In this document: positions 1-8,672 of the stretch, in pieces | Layout: every line of letters begins with the position of its first letter | Numbering within the stretch: position 1 is the stretch's first letter | Source of the DNA: Roseiarcus sp963794155 | GTDB taxonomy: Bacteria; Pseudomonadota; Alphaproteobacteria; Rhizobiales; Beijerinckiaceae | Reading direction: 5' to 3' | DNA length: 64,000 bases | NCBI GenBank assembly: GCA_963794155.1 | Contig: CAWCCX010000008.1 | Coordinates: 682,001-746,000, forward strand | Position numbers and translations under genes: made by a program | The notes under the pieces: model-generated | Databases searched by the model: none | Told to the model about the DNA's origin: nothing | What the model saw: the letters and a program-made list of their open reading frames with translations, nothing else

Positions 1-1
1 G

Positions 2-2188
2 AAGTCGAAGGTCAATTGGGACCCGGTCGATCAGACGGTGCTCGCCAACGAGCAGGTGATCGACGGCCGCGGCTGGCGTTCGGGCGCGATCGTCGAGCAG
101 CGCGATCTCACGCAATGGTTTCTCAAGATCACCGACTATTCGGACGATCTGCTCGCCAGCCTCGACCGTCTCGACCGCTGGCCTGAAAAAGTCCGCCTCA
201 TGCAGCGCAACTGGATCGGGCGCTCGGAGGGACTTCTCGTTCGTTTCGTCATCGATCCGGCGGCGCTCGGTCCGCTCGCAGGCGAACCGGGGACGAGCGA
301 GCTCGAGATCTACACCACCCGCCCGGACACGCTGTTCGGCGCAAAGTTCATGGCGATCGCGCCCGACCATCCGCTGGCGCGCGCGGCCGCGAAGCGCGAT
401 CCGGCGCTGGCGGCGTTCATCGCGGAATGCCACCGGATCGGCACCTCGGTCGCCGCGATCGAGACCGCCGAAAAGAGGGGTTATGACACCGGCCTCAAGG
501 TCCATCACCCGTTCGACCCCGCCTGGCGCCTGCCGGTCTACGTCGCCAATTTCGTCCTGATGGAATACGGCTCCGGCGCGATTTTCGGCTGCCCCGCCCA
601 CGACCAGCGCGATCTCGATTTTGTCCGCACCTACGGCCTGGGCGTGACCCCGGTGGTGTGCCCGCCCGAGCTGGATCCAGCCAACTTCGTGATCGATCGG
701 ATCGCTTACGACGGCAACGGGGTGATGATCAATTCGCGCTTTCTCGATGGGCTGACGGTCGAGCAGGCGAAAGAGGAAGTCGCGCGCCGACTGGAGCAGA
801 TCACGCTCGGCGATCGGCCGCAGGCGAAGCGGCAAATCAACTACAAGCTCAGGGATTGGGGCGTGTCCCGCCAGCGCTACTGGGGCTGCCCGATCCCGAT
901 CATTCATTGCGAGAGGTGCGGAATCGTTCCGGTCCCGGTCGCGGATTTGCCGGTCAAGCTGCCCGAGGACGTGACCCTCGATCACCCCGGCAATCCGCTC
1001 GACCGCCATCCGACCTGGAAGCACGTCGCCTGTCCGCAATGCGGCGGACCGGCCACCCGCGAAACCGACACGATGGATACGTTCGTCGATTCGTCCTGGT
1101 ATTTCGTGCGCTTCACCGATCCGGACAATGCGGCCGCCGCCGTCGATCCGAAGACGGCCGATCATTGGCTTGCGGTCGACCAGTATATCGGCGGCATCGA
1201 GCACGCGATCTTGCATCTTCTCTACTCGCGCTTCTTTACCCGCGCGATGCGCAAGTGTGGCTATCTCGATCTCGACGAGCCGTTCGCCGGTCTTTTCACT
1301 CAGGGCATGGTCGTGCACGAGACCTATCGCGATGCCCAAGGACAATGGCTCGCCCCGTCCGAGGTTCGCGTCGAAACGGACGGAGAGAGGCGTCGGGCCT
1401 TTCTCCTGGACGATGGCGAGTCGGTCGAGATCGGCCCGACCGAGAAGATGTCGAAGTCCAAGCGCAACACGATCGATCCTGACGAGATCATCGCCACCTA
1501 CGGCGCCGATACGGCGAGGTGGTTCATGCTGTCGGACTCGCCGCCCGAGCGCGACGTGATCTGGACCGAAGCGGGGGTCCAAGGCACCTACAAGCAAATC
1601 CAGCGGCTATGGCGTCTCACCTGCGAAATCGAACGCATTGTCGGTTCAGAGCGTCCGGCGCCGCCAGCGGGCTATCGCGATCAAGCGCAGCGCATCCGTC
1701 GGATCGCCCATGCGGCGCTGGCGAAGATCGAGGACGAGATCGAGCGGCTCAGGTTCAATGTCTGCATCGCGGCGATCTACGAGCTGGCCAATGAACTCGC
1801 AGCCGCGGTCGGCGCGATCGCGGAGGCGCCGGCCAGCGACGATCTGCGCGCCGCCTTCGCCGAGGCGGGCGACATTCTCGTCCATTGCTTCGCGCCGATG
1901 ATGCCCCATCTCGCGGAAGAATGCTGGGAGGCGCTGGGCCACAAGGGATTCGTCGCCCAGAGCCCGTGGCCGGTCGCCGACCGCAGCCTCATCGTCTTGA
2001 ACCACGTCACTTACGTCGTCCAGGTCAACGGCAAGAAGCGGGGCGAGGTGACGATCGAGCGGGACGCCGACGCGAAGCGAATTGAGCGCGCGGCGCTCGC
2101 CCTCGACACGGTCGTCCGGGCGATGGACAATAAGCCGGTCCGCAAAGTGATCATCGTGCCGCTGAGGATCGTCAATGTCGTGGTCTAG
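2..2188 (+). CDS. leuS: Leucyl-tRNA synthetase, 3' part (5' end outside window)
   Basis: Charges tRNA-Leu with leucine in the cytosol (class I aminoacyl-tRNA synthetase). The frame is open from base 2, so roughly the first 150 residues, including the HIGH motif, lie upstream of the window. Visible are the VNWDPVDQTVLANEQV segment at the very start, the threonine-rich TTRPDTLFG motif of the CP1 editing domain, the zinc-ribbon-like CERCG/CPQCG pairs, the catalytic KMSKS loop (near base 1446) followed by the anticodon-binding helical domain, and the C-terminal VQVNGKKRGE segment. It overlaps lptE by 14 bases, the usual leuS-lptE coupling in alphaproteobacteria. Confidence 0.97.
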   Translation, partial: KSKVNWDPVDQTVLANEQVIDGRGWRSGAIVEQRDLTQWFLKITDYSDDLLASLDRLDRWPEKVRLMQRNWIGRSEGLLVRFVIDPAALGPLAGEPGTSELEIYTTRPDTLFGAKFMAIAPDHPLARAAAKRDPALAAFIAECHRIGTSVAAIETAEKRGYDTGLKVHHPFDPAWRLPVYVANFVLMEYGSGAIFGCPAHDQRDLDFVRTYGLGVTPVVCPPELDPANFVIDRIAYDGNGVMINSRFLDGLTVEQAKEEVARRLEQITLGDRPQAKRQINYKLRDWGVSRQRYWGCPIPIIHCERCGIVPVPVADLPVKLPEDVTLDHPGNPLDRHPTWKHVACPQCGGPATRETDTMDTFVDSSWYFVRFTDPDNAAAAVDPKTADHWLAVDQYIGGIEHAILHLLYSRFFTRAMRKCGYLDLDEPFAGLFTQGMVVHETYRDAQGQWLAPSEVRVETDGERRRAFLLDDGESVEIGPTEKMSKSKRNTIDPDEIIATYGADTARWFMLSDSPPERDVIWTEAGVQGTYKQIQRLWRLTCEIERIVGSERPAPPAGYRDQAQRIRRIAHAALAKIEDEIERLRFNVCIAAIYELANELAAAVGAIAEAPASDDLRAAFAEAGDILVHCFAPMMPHLAEECWEALGHKGFVAQSPWPVADRSLIVLNHVTYVVQVNGKKRGEVTIERDADAKRIERAALALDTVVRAMDNKPVRKVIIVPLRIVNVVV

Positions 2189-2690
2189 AGGTCTCGGCGC
2201 CGTCGCTGCGCTCGTGCTCGCCGGCGGACTGGCGGGTTGCTTCCAGCCCCTCTACAGCGAGTCGGCGCATCCCGGTCTGGTCGAAGAGGTTCGGGCGATC
2301 GAAGTTGCGCCGATCAAGGACCGGATCGGCCATTATCTCGCCGACAATCTCACCACCGATTTCAACGGCACGGGACAGAAGCCGACGCCGAAGTATCGTC
2401 TGACGGTGACCGTGTCGACCGACACGTCGACGCCGACGGTCAATTCGGAAACCAACGTCGCGACTTCGGCGACGGTGAAAGGCTCGGCGAAATTTACCCT
2501 CAACCTCGTCGACGGCGGCAAGGAAGTCCTGTCCGGAGAGGCCGTCGCCTTCGCGGCCTATGATCGTTCCCAGCAGCGCTACGCCGATCTACGCGCGGAA
2601 CGCGACGCCGAGATTCGCTTGGCGCGCGCGCTATCGTCGGATATCTGGGTGCGCGTCGCCGCGGCGCTGGCCGCAAAGAACTCGTCGTGA
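2175..2690 (+). CDS. lptE: LPS-assembly lipoprotein LptE
   Basis: Outer-membrane lipoprotein that plugs the LptD barrel and helps insert lipopolysaccharide into the outer leaflet. The 171-residue product starts with a lipoprotein signal peptide whose lipobox is LAGC (Cys at about residue 22), followed by the FQPLYSE segment typical of alphaproteobacterial LptE. Start codon overlaps the 3' end of leuS, so translation is probably coupled. In many relatives holA (DNA polymerase III delta) follows directly; here it does not. Confidence 0.88.
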   Translation: MSWSRGLGAVAALVLAGGLAGCFQPLYSESAHPGLVEEVRAIEVAPIKDRIGHYLADNLTTDFNGTGQKPTPKYRLTVTVSTDTSTPTVNSETNVATSATVKGSAKFTLNLVDGGKEVLSGEAVAFAAYDRSQQRYADLRAERDAEIRLARALSSDIWVRVAAALAAKNSS

Positions 2691-2813
2691 GGCCTGCCGC
2701 GGCTTCGCGCTCGTGCGGCGGATCTCGACGCGATTCGGCTTCGGCGGCGGCGCCCTCTCGACGGCTCGGCCCTGATGATTCCGTCCAGATGCGTCTTGCT
2801 CTAGCCTAAGGCG
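2691..2813. other. Intergenic spacer where holA would be expected
   Basis: Short GC-rich gap between lptE and the ABC permease. No recognisable holA sequence, terminator or RNA gene is visible. The following permease ATG at 2814 has only a weak purine tract (TAAGGCG) upstream. Confidence 0.4.
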
Positions 2814-3761
2814 ATGGTCGCTTACGCTCTTCAACGGATCTTCCTGTTTGCCGCGACGCTCCTCATCGCGTCGCTGATCGTGTTCGCGATCATGAACATT
2901 CTGCCGGGCGACGCCGCCCAGACGATGCTGGGGCCGACGGCGACGCCCGAGGCGGTCGCCGCCCTGTCGCACAAGCTCGGCCTCGATCAGCCGGCGCCGA
3001 TCCGCTACTTGAACTGGATCGGCGGCGCGCTGCGCGGCAATCTCGGCCTTTCATACGCCTATGGCTCGCCGATCGGACCGCTGATCGCCTCGAGCCTCGC
3101 GGTCAGCGCCCCCTTGGCGCTGATGGCGATGGCGTTCGCTGCAGCGGTCGGGCTTGCCGCCGGCGTCTATGCCGCCGATCGGCGCGGCCGAGCAGGCGAC
3201 GCGATCGTGATGGGCGTGAGTCAGATCGGCGTCGCCGTGCCGAACTTCTGGCTGGCGATCCTGCTCGTGATCGTCTTCGCGGTGATGCTGAGGCTCGTTC
3301 CGGCGGGGGGATTTCCGGGTTGGGCTGACCCGTGGCGGGCTCTCGGCGCGCTCATCCTCCCGGCGATCGCGCTCGGCGCCGCGCAGGCGGCGATCCTGAC
3401 CCGCGTCACCCGCTCGGCGCTCATCGAGGCCCTGAACGAGGACTTCATGCGCACCGCGCGCGCCAAAGGCGTGTCGCGGAGCGCCGCGCTCTGGCGCCAT
3501 GCGCTGCCCAATTCGCTGACCCCGATCCTGACCATCATGGGGCTGCAATTCGCCAACCTGATCGCCGGCGCGATCGTCGTCGAGAATGTATTCGTGCTGC
3601 CCGGCCTCGGCAGGCTCATGCTGCAATCGATCTCCAATCGCGACACCCTGGTGGTGGAGAACGGGGTGATGCTGCTGGCCCTGATGGTGATCGGGCTGAA
3701 CTTTGTCGTCGACATCGCCTGCGCCGCCATCGATCCCCGGCTCCGGGCCGCCGCCGCGTGA
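2814..3761 (+). CDS. ABC transporter permease, DppB/OppB type
   Basis: Inner-membrane permease of a peptide/opine/nickel-type importer, 315 residues. The N-terminal segment YALQRIFLFAATLLIASLIVF and about six hydrophobic helices match the BPD_transp_1 family. A cytoplasmic coupling loop of EAA type is visible (EDFMRTARAKGVSRSA). The stop overlaps the start of the second permease (GTGA), and four genes in a row (permease, permease, ATPase, ATPase) form one operon to 6541. Substrate cannot be read from sequence; peptides are most likely given the binding protein, amidase and transglycosylase further down. Confidence 0.9.
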   Translation: MVAYALQRIFLFAATLLIASLIVFAIMNILPGDAAQTMLGPTATPEAVAALSHKLGLDQPAPIRYLNWIGGALRGNLGLSYAYGSPIGPLIASSLAVSAPLALMAMAFAAAVGLAAGVYAADRRGRAGDAIVMGVSQIGVAVPNFWLAILLVIVFAVMLRLVPAGGFPGWADPWRALGALILPAIALGAAQAAILTRVTRSALIEALNEDFMRTARAKGVSRSAALWRHALPNSLTPILTIMGLQFANLIAGAIVVENVFVLPGLGRLMLQSISNRDTLVVENGVMLLALMVIGLNFVVDIACAAIDPRLRAAAA

Positions 3762-4597
3762 GCGGCGCTCTCCGGTTTCGCCCGCGCGGCGGCGCAAGCC
3801 TATGGCTTGGGGCGGTCCTGGTCGCCGCGCTCATCGTCGCCGCGGCTTTGTCGCTCGTCTGGACGCCCTATCCGCCGGCCGCGATTGACATCCCGCACAG
3901 GCTTGCGCCGCCGTCGGCCGCTCATTGGTTCGGCACCGACAATCTCGGACGCGACGTCGCGTCGCAAATCATGGCCGGCTCCCGGGTCTCGATCCTCGTT
4001 GGCGTCATCGCCGTCGGCATAGGGCTCGCGTTCGGGGTCGCCCTCGGCCTTCTGGCGGCTTTCGCCAAGGGCCTCATCGAAGACGGGATCATGAAGTTCA
4101 GCGACTTCGTGTTCGCTTTTCCGGCCCTTCTGACGGCGATCATGCTGACCTCGACCTTCGGCCCTGGCGTCGTCAATGCGATTATCTCCATCGGCGTCTA
4201 CAACGTGCCGGTGATCGCCAAACTCACGCGCGCGACCGCCAACGGCGTCCTTGCGCGCGAATATGCGCTCGCCGCCCGCGCCGCCGGCCGCGGGCCAGTC
4301 GCGATCGCGTTCGATCACGTGCTTCCCAATATCGCGCCGGCGCTGATCGTGCAGGCGACGATTCAATTCGCCATCGCCATCCTGGCCGAGGCCGCGCTTT
4401 CCTATCTCGGCCTCGGCGCTCAGCCGCCGCAGACGTCGTGGGGCAAGATGCTCGCCGACGCCCAGAACGTTCTCTACAACGCGCCGAGACTTGCGCTCTA
4501 TCCCGGAGTCGCGATCGCGCTCAGCGTCCTTGGGCTCAATCTTCTCGGCGACGGCCTGCGCGACGCGCTCGATCCGAAACTCAAGGCGAGAAGTTGA
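3758..4597 (+). CDS. ABC transporter permease, DppC/OppC type
   Basis: Second inner-membrane permease of the importer, 279 residues. A GTG start at 3758 overlapping the previous stop gives the expected short N-terminus; earlier in-frame starts lie inside the upstream gene. It carries the hallmark HWFGTDNLGRDV motif of DppC/OppC proteins, five to six membrane helices, and the coupling loop around EYALAARAAG. One base separates its stop from the next ATG. Confidence 0.9.
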   Translation: MSGALRFRPRGGASLWLGAVLVAALIVAAALSLVWTPYPPAAIDIPHRLAPPSAAHWFGTDNLGRDVASQIMAGSRVSILVGVIAVGIGLAFGVALGLLAAFAKGLIEDGIMKFSDFVFAFPALLTAIMLTSTFGPGVVNAIISIGVYNVPVIAKLTRATANGVLAREYALAARAAGRGPVAIAFDHVLPNIAPALIVQATIQFAIAILAEAALSYLGLGAQPPQTSWGKMLADAQNVLYNAPRLALYPGVAIALSVLGLNLLGDGLRDALDPKLKARS

Positions 4598-4598
4598 G

Positions 4599-5573
4599 AT
4601 GCTGCTCGAAGTCGCCGAGCTTGCCATCGATCTTCCGACGCCGGGGGGTTCGCAGCGCGTTGTCGATCGGACGTCGTTTTCGCTCGCCGAGGGCGAGAGC
4701 CTGGGAGTGGTGGGGGAATCCGGCTCCGGCAAAACGATGACCGCGCTTGCGCTCATGGCCCTGACGCCGGAGGGAGCGCGCGTCTCGGGCTCGATCCGTT
4801 TCGAGGAGCGGGAGCTCGTCGGCCTTAAGGAAGAGGCGATGCGGCAATTGCGCGGCGACCGCATCGCCATGATCTTTCAGGAGCCGATGACGGCGCTCAA
4901 TCCCCTGCACAGCGTCGGCGCGCAAGTCGCCGAGCCGCTGATGCTGCATCGCGGACTGATGAAGAGCGACGCTCGCCGTCGGGCAGTGGAGCTGCTCGAA
5001 CACGTCCGGCTCGCCGAGCCGGAACGCGCCGCTCGCTCCTATCCGTTCGCGCTCTCCGGCGGCGAACGCCAGCGGGCGATGATCGCCATGGCGATCGGCT
5101 GTTCGCCGCGCCTCATCATCGCCGACGAGCCGACGACGGCGCTCGACGTCACCGTGCAGGCGCGCATTCTCTCACTCATCGACGGCCTGCGGACCGAATC
5201 AGGGATGGCGGTCCTGCTGGTGAGCCACGATCTCGCGGTGATCGCCGGACATTGCGACCGGGTCATGGTGATGTATGCGGGCGTGATCATGGAGAGCGGA
5301 CCGGTCGAGGCGGTTCTGCGCCAGCCGAGAAATCCTTACACGCTGGCGCTGCTCGAGGCCCGGCCGCGGCCGGGCGCGCCGCGCGGCGCGCGGCTTGCGA
5401 CCATTCCCGGCGCGCCGCCGGTCAAACTTGATCTTCGCCCGGGATGCCCGTTCGCCGGCCGATGCGCGCTCACCGTCGATCGCTGCTGGACGACGCCGCC
5501 GCCTCAGGTCGCATTCGGCGCGAGTCATCTGTCGCGCTGTCATCGGGCGGGCGAAGTCGGGCTCGCCCAATGA
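4599..5573 (+). CDS. ABC transporter ATP-binding protein, DppD/OppD type
   Basis: First ATPase of the peptide importer, 324 residues. Walker A is GESGSGKT, Q-loop IFQEPM, signature LSGGERQR, Walker B LIIADEP followed by the D-loop and the switch histidine in SHDL. The C-terminal oligopeptide extension has the cysteine-rich GCPFAGRC module, which in this family can bind an iron-sulfur cluster. Start at 4599 follows the permease stop by one base; the ATGA at the end couples to the next ATPase. Confidence 0.92.
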   Translation: MLLEVAELAIDLPTPGGSQRVVDRTSFSLAEGESLGVVGESGSGKTMTALALMALTPEGARVSGSIRFEERELVGLKEEAMRQLRGDRIAMIFQEPMTALNPLHSVGAQVAEPLMLHRGLMKSDARRRAVELLEHVRLAEPERAARSYPFALSGGERQRAMIAMAIGCSPRLIIADEPTTALDVTVQARILSLIDGLRTESGMAVLLVSHDLAVIAGHCDRVMVMYAGVIMESGPVEAVLRQPRNPYTLALLEARPRPGAPRGARLATIPGAPPVKLDLRPGCPFAGRCALTVDRCWTTPPPQVAFGASHLSRCHRAGEVGLAQ

Positions 5574-6541
5574 GCGAATCGCCGCTGCTCGAAGTCGCTT
5601 CGCTCGTGAAGACCTATCGCCTGGGGGGCGTCGGCCCGTTTCAGCGCAAGAGCGCCCGGCCGGCGCTCGCCGGCGTGAGCTTCGCCGTGCGGCGCGGGCG
5701 CTCGTTCGGGATCGTCGGCGAATCCGGTTCCGGCAAATCGACCCTGGCGCGGATCGCGCTTGCGCTCGACCGGCCGGATTTGGGGTCGGTGCGCCTCGAA
5801 GGGCGGTCGCTGTTCGAACTCACCCGGCGCGAATTGCGCGCGGCGCGCGCGCACATGCAAATGGTCTTCCAGGATCCCTACGGTTCGCTCGACCCGCGTC
5901 AGCGGGTCGAAAAAATCGTCGCCGAGCCGCTGGCAGCCCTCGGCGGGGCAGGGAGGTCCGAACGCCGGGCGCGAGTCCAGGCCTCGCTCGAAGCGGTTGG
6001 CCTCAACGCCTCGGACGCCCTGAAGCATCCGCATGAATTCTCGGGCGGCCAGCGCCAGCGGATCGCGATCGCGCGAGCCCTCATCACTCGGCCGAAACTT
6101 GTCGTCGCCGACGAGCCGGTGTCGGCGCTGGACGTCTCGGTGCAGGCGCAGGCGTTGAACCTGATGAGCGACCTCGAGCGCGAGGCTGGGGTGACCTTTC
6201 TCTTGATCAGCCACGATCTCGCCGTCGTCGCCCACATCTGCGAGACGACAGCGGTGATGTACCGCGGGCGGATCGTCGAGATCGGCAGAACAGAGGACCT
6301 GTTCGCGCGGCCCGCGCACCCCTATACGCGCGAACTGGTCGATGCGACGCCTCGCCTCGACCGGCCGACGCGGGTTCAGCCGATTGCGACCGCGGACACG
6401 GACGGCGCGGCGCCCGCCGGCGGCTGCCCTTATGCGGCGCGCTGCGCCTTCGTCCGCGCGAAATGTCGCGAAGAGGCGCCGGTGCTCGAGAGCCTCGAGA
6501 GCGGGGCGCGGCGAGCGGCGTGCTGGTTTCCGCTGGATTAG
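5570..6541 (+). CDS. ABC transporter ATP-binding protein, DppF/OppF type
   Basis: Second ATPase of the importer, 323 residues, translated from the ATG in an ATGA overlap with the previous gene. Walker A is GESGSGKS, signature FSGGQRQR, Walker B VVADEPVSALD. The C-terminal extension repeats the GCPYAARC cysteine module seen in the first ATPase. With it forms the heterodimeric motor under the two permeases. The matching binding protein is not adjacent but may be the one at 8673. Confidence 0.92.
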   Translation: MSESPLLEVASLVKTYRLGGVGPFQRKSARPALAGVSFAVRRGRSFGIVGESGSGKSTLARIALALDRPDLGSVRLEGRSLFELTRRELRAARAHMQMVFQDPYGSLDPRQRVEKIVAEPLAALGGAGRSERRARVQASLEAVGLNASDALKHPHEFSGGQRQRIAIARALITRPKLVVADEPVSALDVSVQAQALNLMSDLEREAGVTFLLISHDLAVVAHICETTAVMYRGRIVEIGRTEDLFARPAHPYTRELVDATPRLDRPTRVQPIATADTDGAAPAGGCPYAARCAFVRAKCREEAPVLESLESGARRAACWFPLD

Positions 6542-6671
6542 ATCCGGCGACACTATGCCACATTGCTGCAATCGTCGACATGACGCATTTTTATTTCAGT
6601 GGCCCCCGCCGGCGAACGCCAGTTTATGAGCCAGGTCGGCCGCACCGCGCTTACGCGAAAGGATAGCGGTT

Positions 6672-7091
6672 ATGGGCGAGCGAATTGATCAGTTTTGCGA
6701 AGATCTTCGCATCAAACTCACGAATATCGACAACAGCATGACCGGCCTGAAGGCTAAGATTGACGCCAAGGCTCAGAACGCCGAGCAGGACGTGCGCAAA
6801 CATCTCGACGATGTAAACGGACGCATCGTCGGCGACCAGGCGAAAGTGGCGGCGGCGAACGCGAAAGTGGCGAAATGGGTCGAGCAGAAGAAGGCGACCA
6901 CGAACGCGAAGATCGCCGAGTGGAAGACCAAGCACGAGATTGCCAAACTGCAGAATCGAGCCGAAAGCGCCGAGGAGTACGCGGCCGCCGCGCGAGACGT
7001 CGCTAAGGCGGCGCTCGATGAGGCCGAGCGGGCTTCGCTCGAAGCTTGGCTCGCGCGCCAGGATGCGGTTGTCGCGCAAGCCGCCGCCTGA
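6672..7091 (+). CDS. Small charged helical protein, probable coiled coil
   Basis: A 139-residue protein made almost entirely of Ala, Lys, Glu, Asp and Gln with heptad-like spacing, no signal peptide and no membrane helix, so a soluble coiled coil is likely. It is not recognised as a named family. It begins a block of three small genes (with HdeD-like and DUF2852 proteins) ahead of the terminator at 8570. Its ATG is preceded by AGGATAGCGG. A role in stress or envelope physiology is only suggested by its neighbours. Confidence 0.7.
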   Translation: MGERIDQFCEDLRIKLTNIDNSMTGLKAKIDAKAQNAEQDVRKHLDDVNGRIVGDQAKVAAANAKVAKWVEQKKATTNAKIAEWKTKHEIAKLQNRAESAEEYAAAARDVAKAALDEAERASLEAWLARQDAVVAQAAA

Positions 7092-7226
7092 CCAGGGAGC
7101 CCCCGTAGACGGGTTGGTGGTCTTGGCCCGGGACGGCAGGCAATGGATGAGGTCGTGAAACGCAAAAACGCTGCTGGCGCTACGGAGTCGGATGCGAGCA
7201 TCGGCTCCGGGAAATTGGAGTGAGAC

Positions 7227-7787
7227 ATGGCGTCGGAGAATGTTCAAGGCTTAGACATTCAGTTCTCGCACGACCTCATCCAGAACTGGGGATGGTTCCT
7301 GGCCTTCGGAGTTGGATTGTTGGTGCTCGGCGTCGCCGCCGTGGCGCGCTCAGTCACGGCGACGATCGTTTCGATGGTGTTCTTCGGATGGCTTTTGGTG
7401 CTGGCGGCGGCGATTGAAGTCGCGCAAGCCGTCATGGTTGGGCACTGGGCGGGATTTTTTCAACATCTGTTGGCCGCTGTCCTCTTCGGGGTCGTCGGCT
7501 TCCTGTTGGCGCTGAGGCCGGTGATCAGCGCCGAGGTCCTGACCCTGTTCATGGCGGCGTTCTTTCTGGTCGGCGGACTGTTCCAGCTTGTAGGCTCTGT
7601 GTCGATCGGGTTGCCGGGTTGGGGTTGGTATGCAGCGGACGCCGTCATCACTTTTGTGCTGGGTCTGCTTGTGTTGGCGCAGTGGCCTGCTTCCGGACTT
7701 TGGGTGATCGGGCTCTTTGTCGGAATCGACCTAATTTTCTACGGATGCGCCTGGATCGCAGTTGCGCTTGGCCTGCGCGGAATGTGA
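7227..7787 (+). CDS. HdeD/DUF308 family membrane protein
   Basis: A 186-residue protein with about six hydrophobic helices arranged as repeated hairpins, with glycine- and tryptophan-rich turns (QNWGWFLAFGVGLLVLG; GWGWYAADAVITF). This is the pattern of the HdeD/DUF308 family, inner-membrane proteins linked in enterobacteria to acid resistance; the molecular activity is unknown. A good ribosome site (TTGGAGTGAG) precedes the ATG. Confidence 0.82.
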   Translation: MASENVQGLDIQFSHDLIQNWGWFLAFGVGLLVLGVAAVARSVTATIVSMVFFGWLLVLAAAIEVAQAVMVGHWAGFFQHLLAAVLFGVVGFLLALRPVISAEVLTLFMAAFFLVGGLFQLVGSVSIGLPGWGWYAADAVITFVLGLLVLAQWPASGLWVIGLFVGIDLIFYGCAWIAVALGLRGM

Positions 7788-8019
7788 GGTTCGCTTCGCG
7801 TGCCCAGCGCGGCTAAGCGATTCGCGTCGAACTACCCGCCGGAACGCATTGCTATTGGGGTCGTGGCTTCGGTTCGAATTGGGTCAGCGTCATTGACATG
7901 AAAGCGACGCTTTTTGCGCGGAAAGCTCTTGCGCGTCGCTTGGCTGCTCCCAATCTGACAGGCGCGTGAGCGATCGCCGCAGCGGGCGTCGCCGGCAGGT
8001 GAGCACACGGAGGCTCGTA

Positions 8020-8541
8020 ATGGGCACGGCTGATAATGCGATGGGTGGTTCGTACGGAGCGCGGGAATTCGGCCCGAGCGAGTGGGCAGGCGCCCGTTGG
8101 CGGCGCGGCTCCCGCTGGACCGCGTTTGAGATCATCGCCATGATTCTCGGCTTCGTCGTCTTCTGGCCGATCGGCTTGGCGATCCTCGGCTACAAGTTCT
8201 GGCAGGGCCGCTACGGCGGGCCCGACCTGCAGACGCTGGCGGCGAACAAGTGGCAGGACGCGCGCACCATGATGAGTTCGAATTCTTCCTGGAGTTGCGG
8301 CGGGTCGATGAGGCGCGCGAGCCGGTTTTACGCCTCTCCGACCGGCAACGCCGCGTTCGATGAATGGCGCACCGCCGAGCTCGTCCGGCTCGACGAAGAG
8401 CGGCGCAAGCTTGACGAGGCTCAGCGCGAATTTGCTGAATATGTCGATGCGATCCGCCGCGCCAAGGATCGCGAGGAGTTTGAACGGTTCATGGCCGAAC
8501 GCCGGGCGCGCCCGGCCGGCGGCGACGGGCGCCCGGCCTAA
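8020..8541 (+). CDS. DUF2852 domain protein
   Basis: Product of 173 residues. A GTG lies further upstream in frame (7966), but the strong GGAGG at 8009-8013, six bases before the ATG at 8020, decides the start. One hydrophobic segment (IAMILGFVVFWPIGLAILGY) followed by KFWQGRYGG defines the DUF2852 family common in Rhizobiales; after it comes a charged helical tail rich in Arg, Glu and Asp. Function unknown; probably a single-pass inner-membrane protein with a cytoplasmic coiled tail. Last gene before the terminator at 8570. Confidence 0.82.
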   Translation: MGTADNAMGGSYGAREFGPSEWAGARWRRGSRWTAFEIIAMILGFVVFWPIGLAILGYKFWQGRYGGPDLQTLAANKWQDARTMMSSNSSWSCGGSMRRASRFYASPTGNAAFDEWRTAELVRLDEERRKLDEAQREFAEYVDAIRRAKDREEFERFMAERRARPAGGDGRPA

Positions 8542-8569
8542 ACGACTCTTCCTTCATTCTGCAAATGAG

Positions 8570-8609
8570 AAAACCCCCTTCGTCGATAGACTGAGGGGGC
8601 TTTTCTTTG
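8570..8609 (+). terminator. Rho-independent terminator after the DUF2852 gene
   Basis: AAAA, then CCCCC, a loop of about 20 bases, GGGGG, then CTTTTCTTT. The C5/G5 stem with adjoining A and T tracts (AAAACCCCCT / GGGGGCTTTT) is a typical intrinsic terminator 29 bases after the stop. It separates the 2.8-8.5 kb genes from the binding-protein gene. Confidence 0.8.
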
Positions 8610-8672
8610 TTGACGGTCGCCGCTCAGCCGATGGTATGGTCGAACGGCCATCCCATCTCCTGGAGCGTCTTC

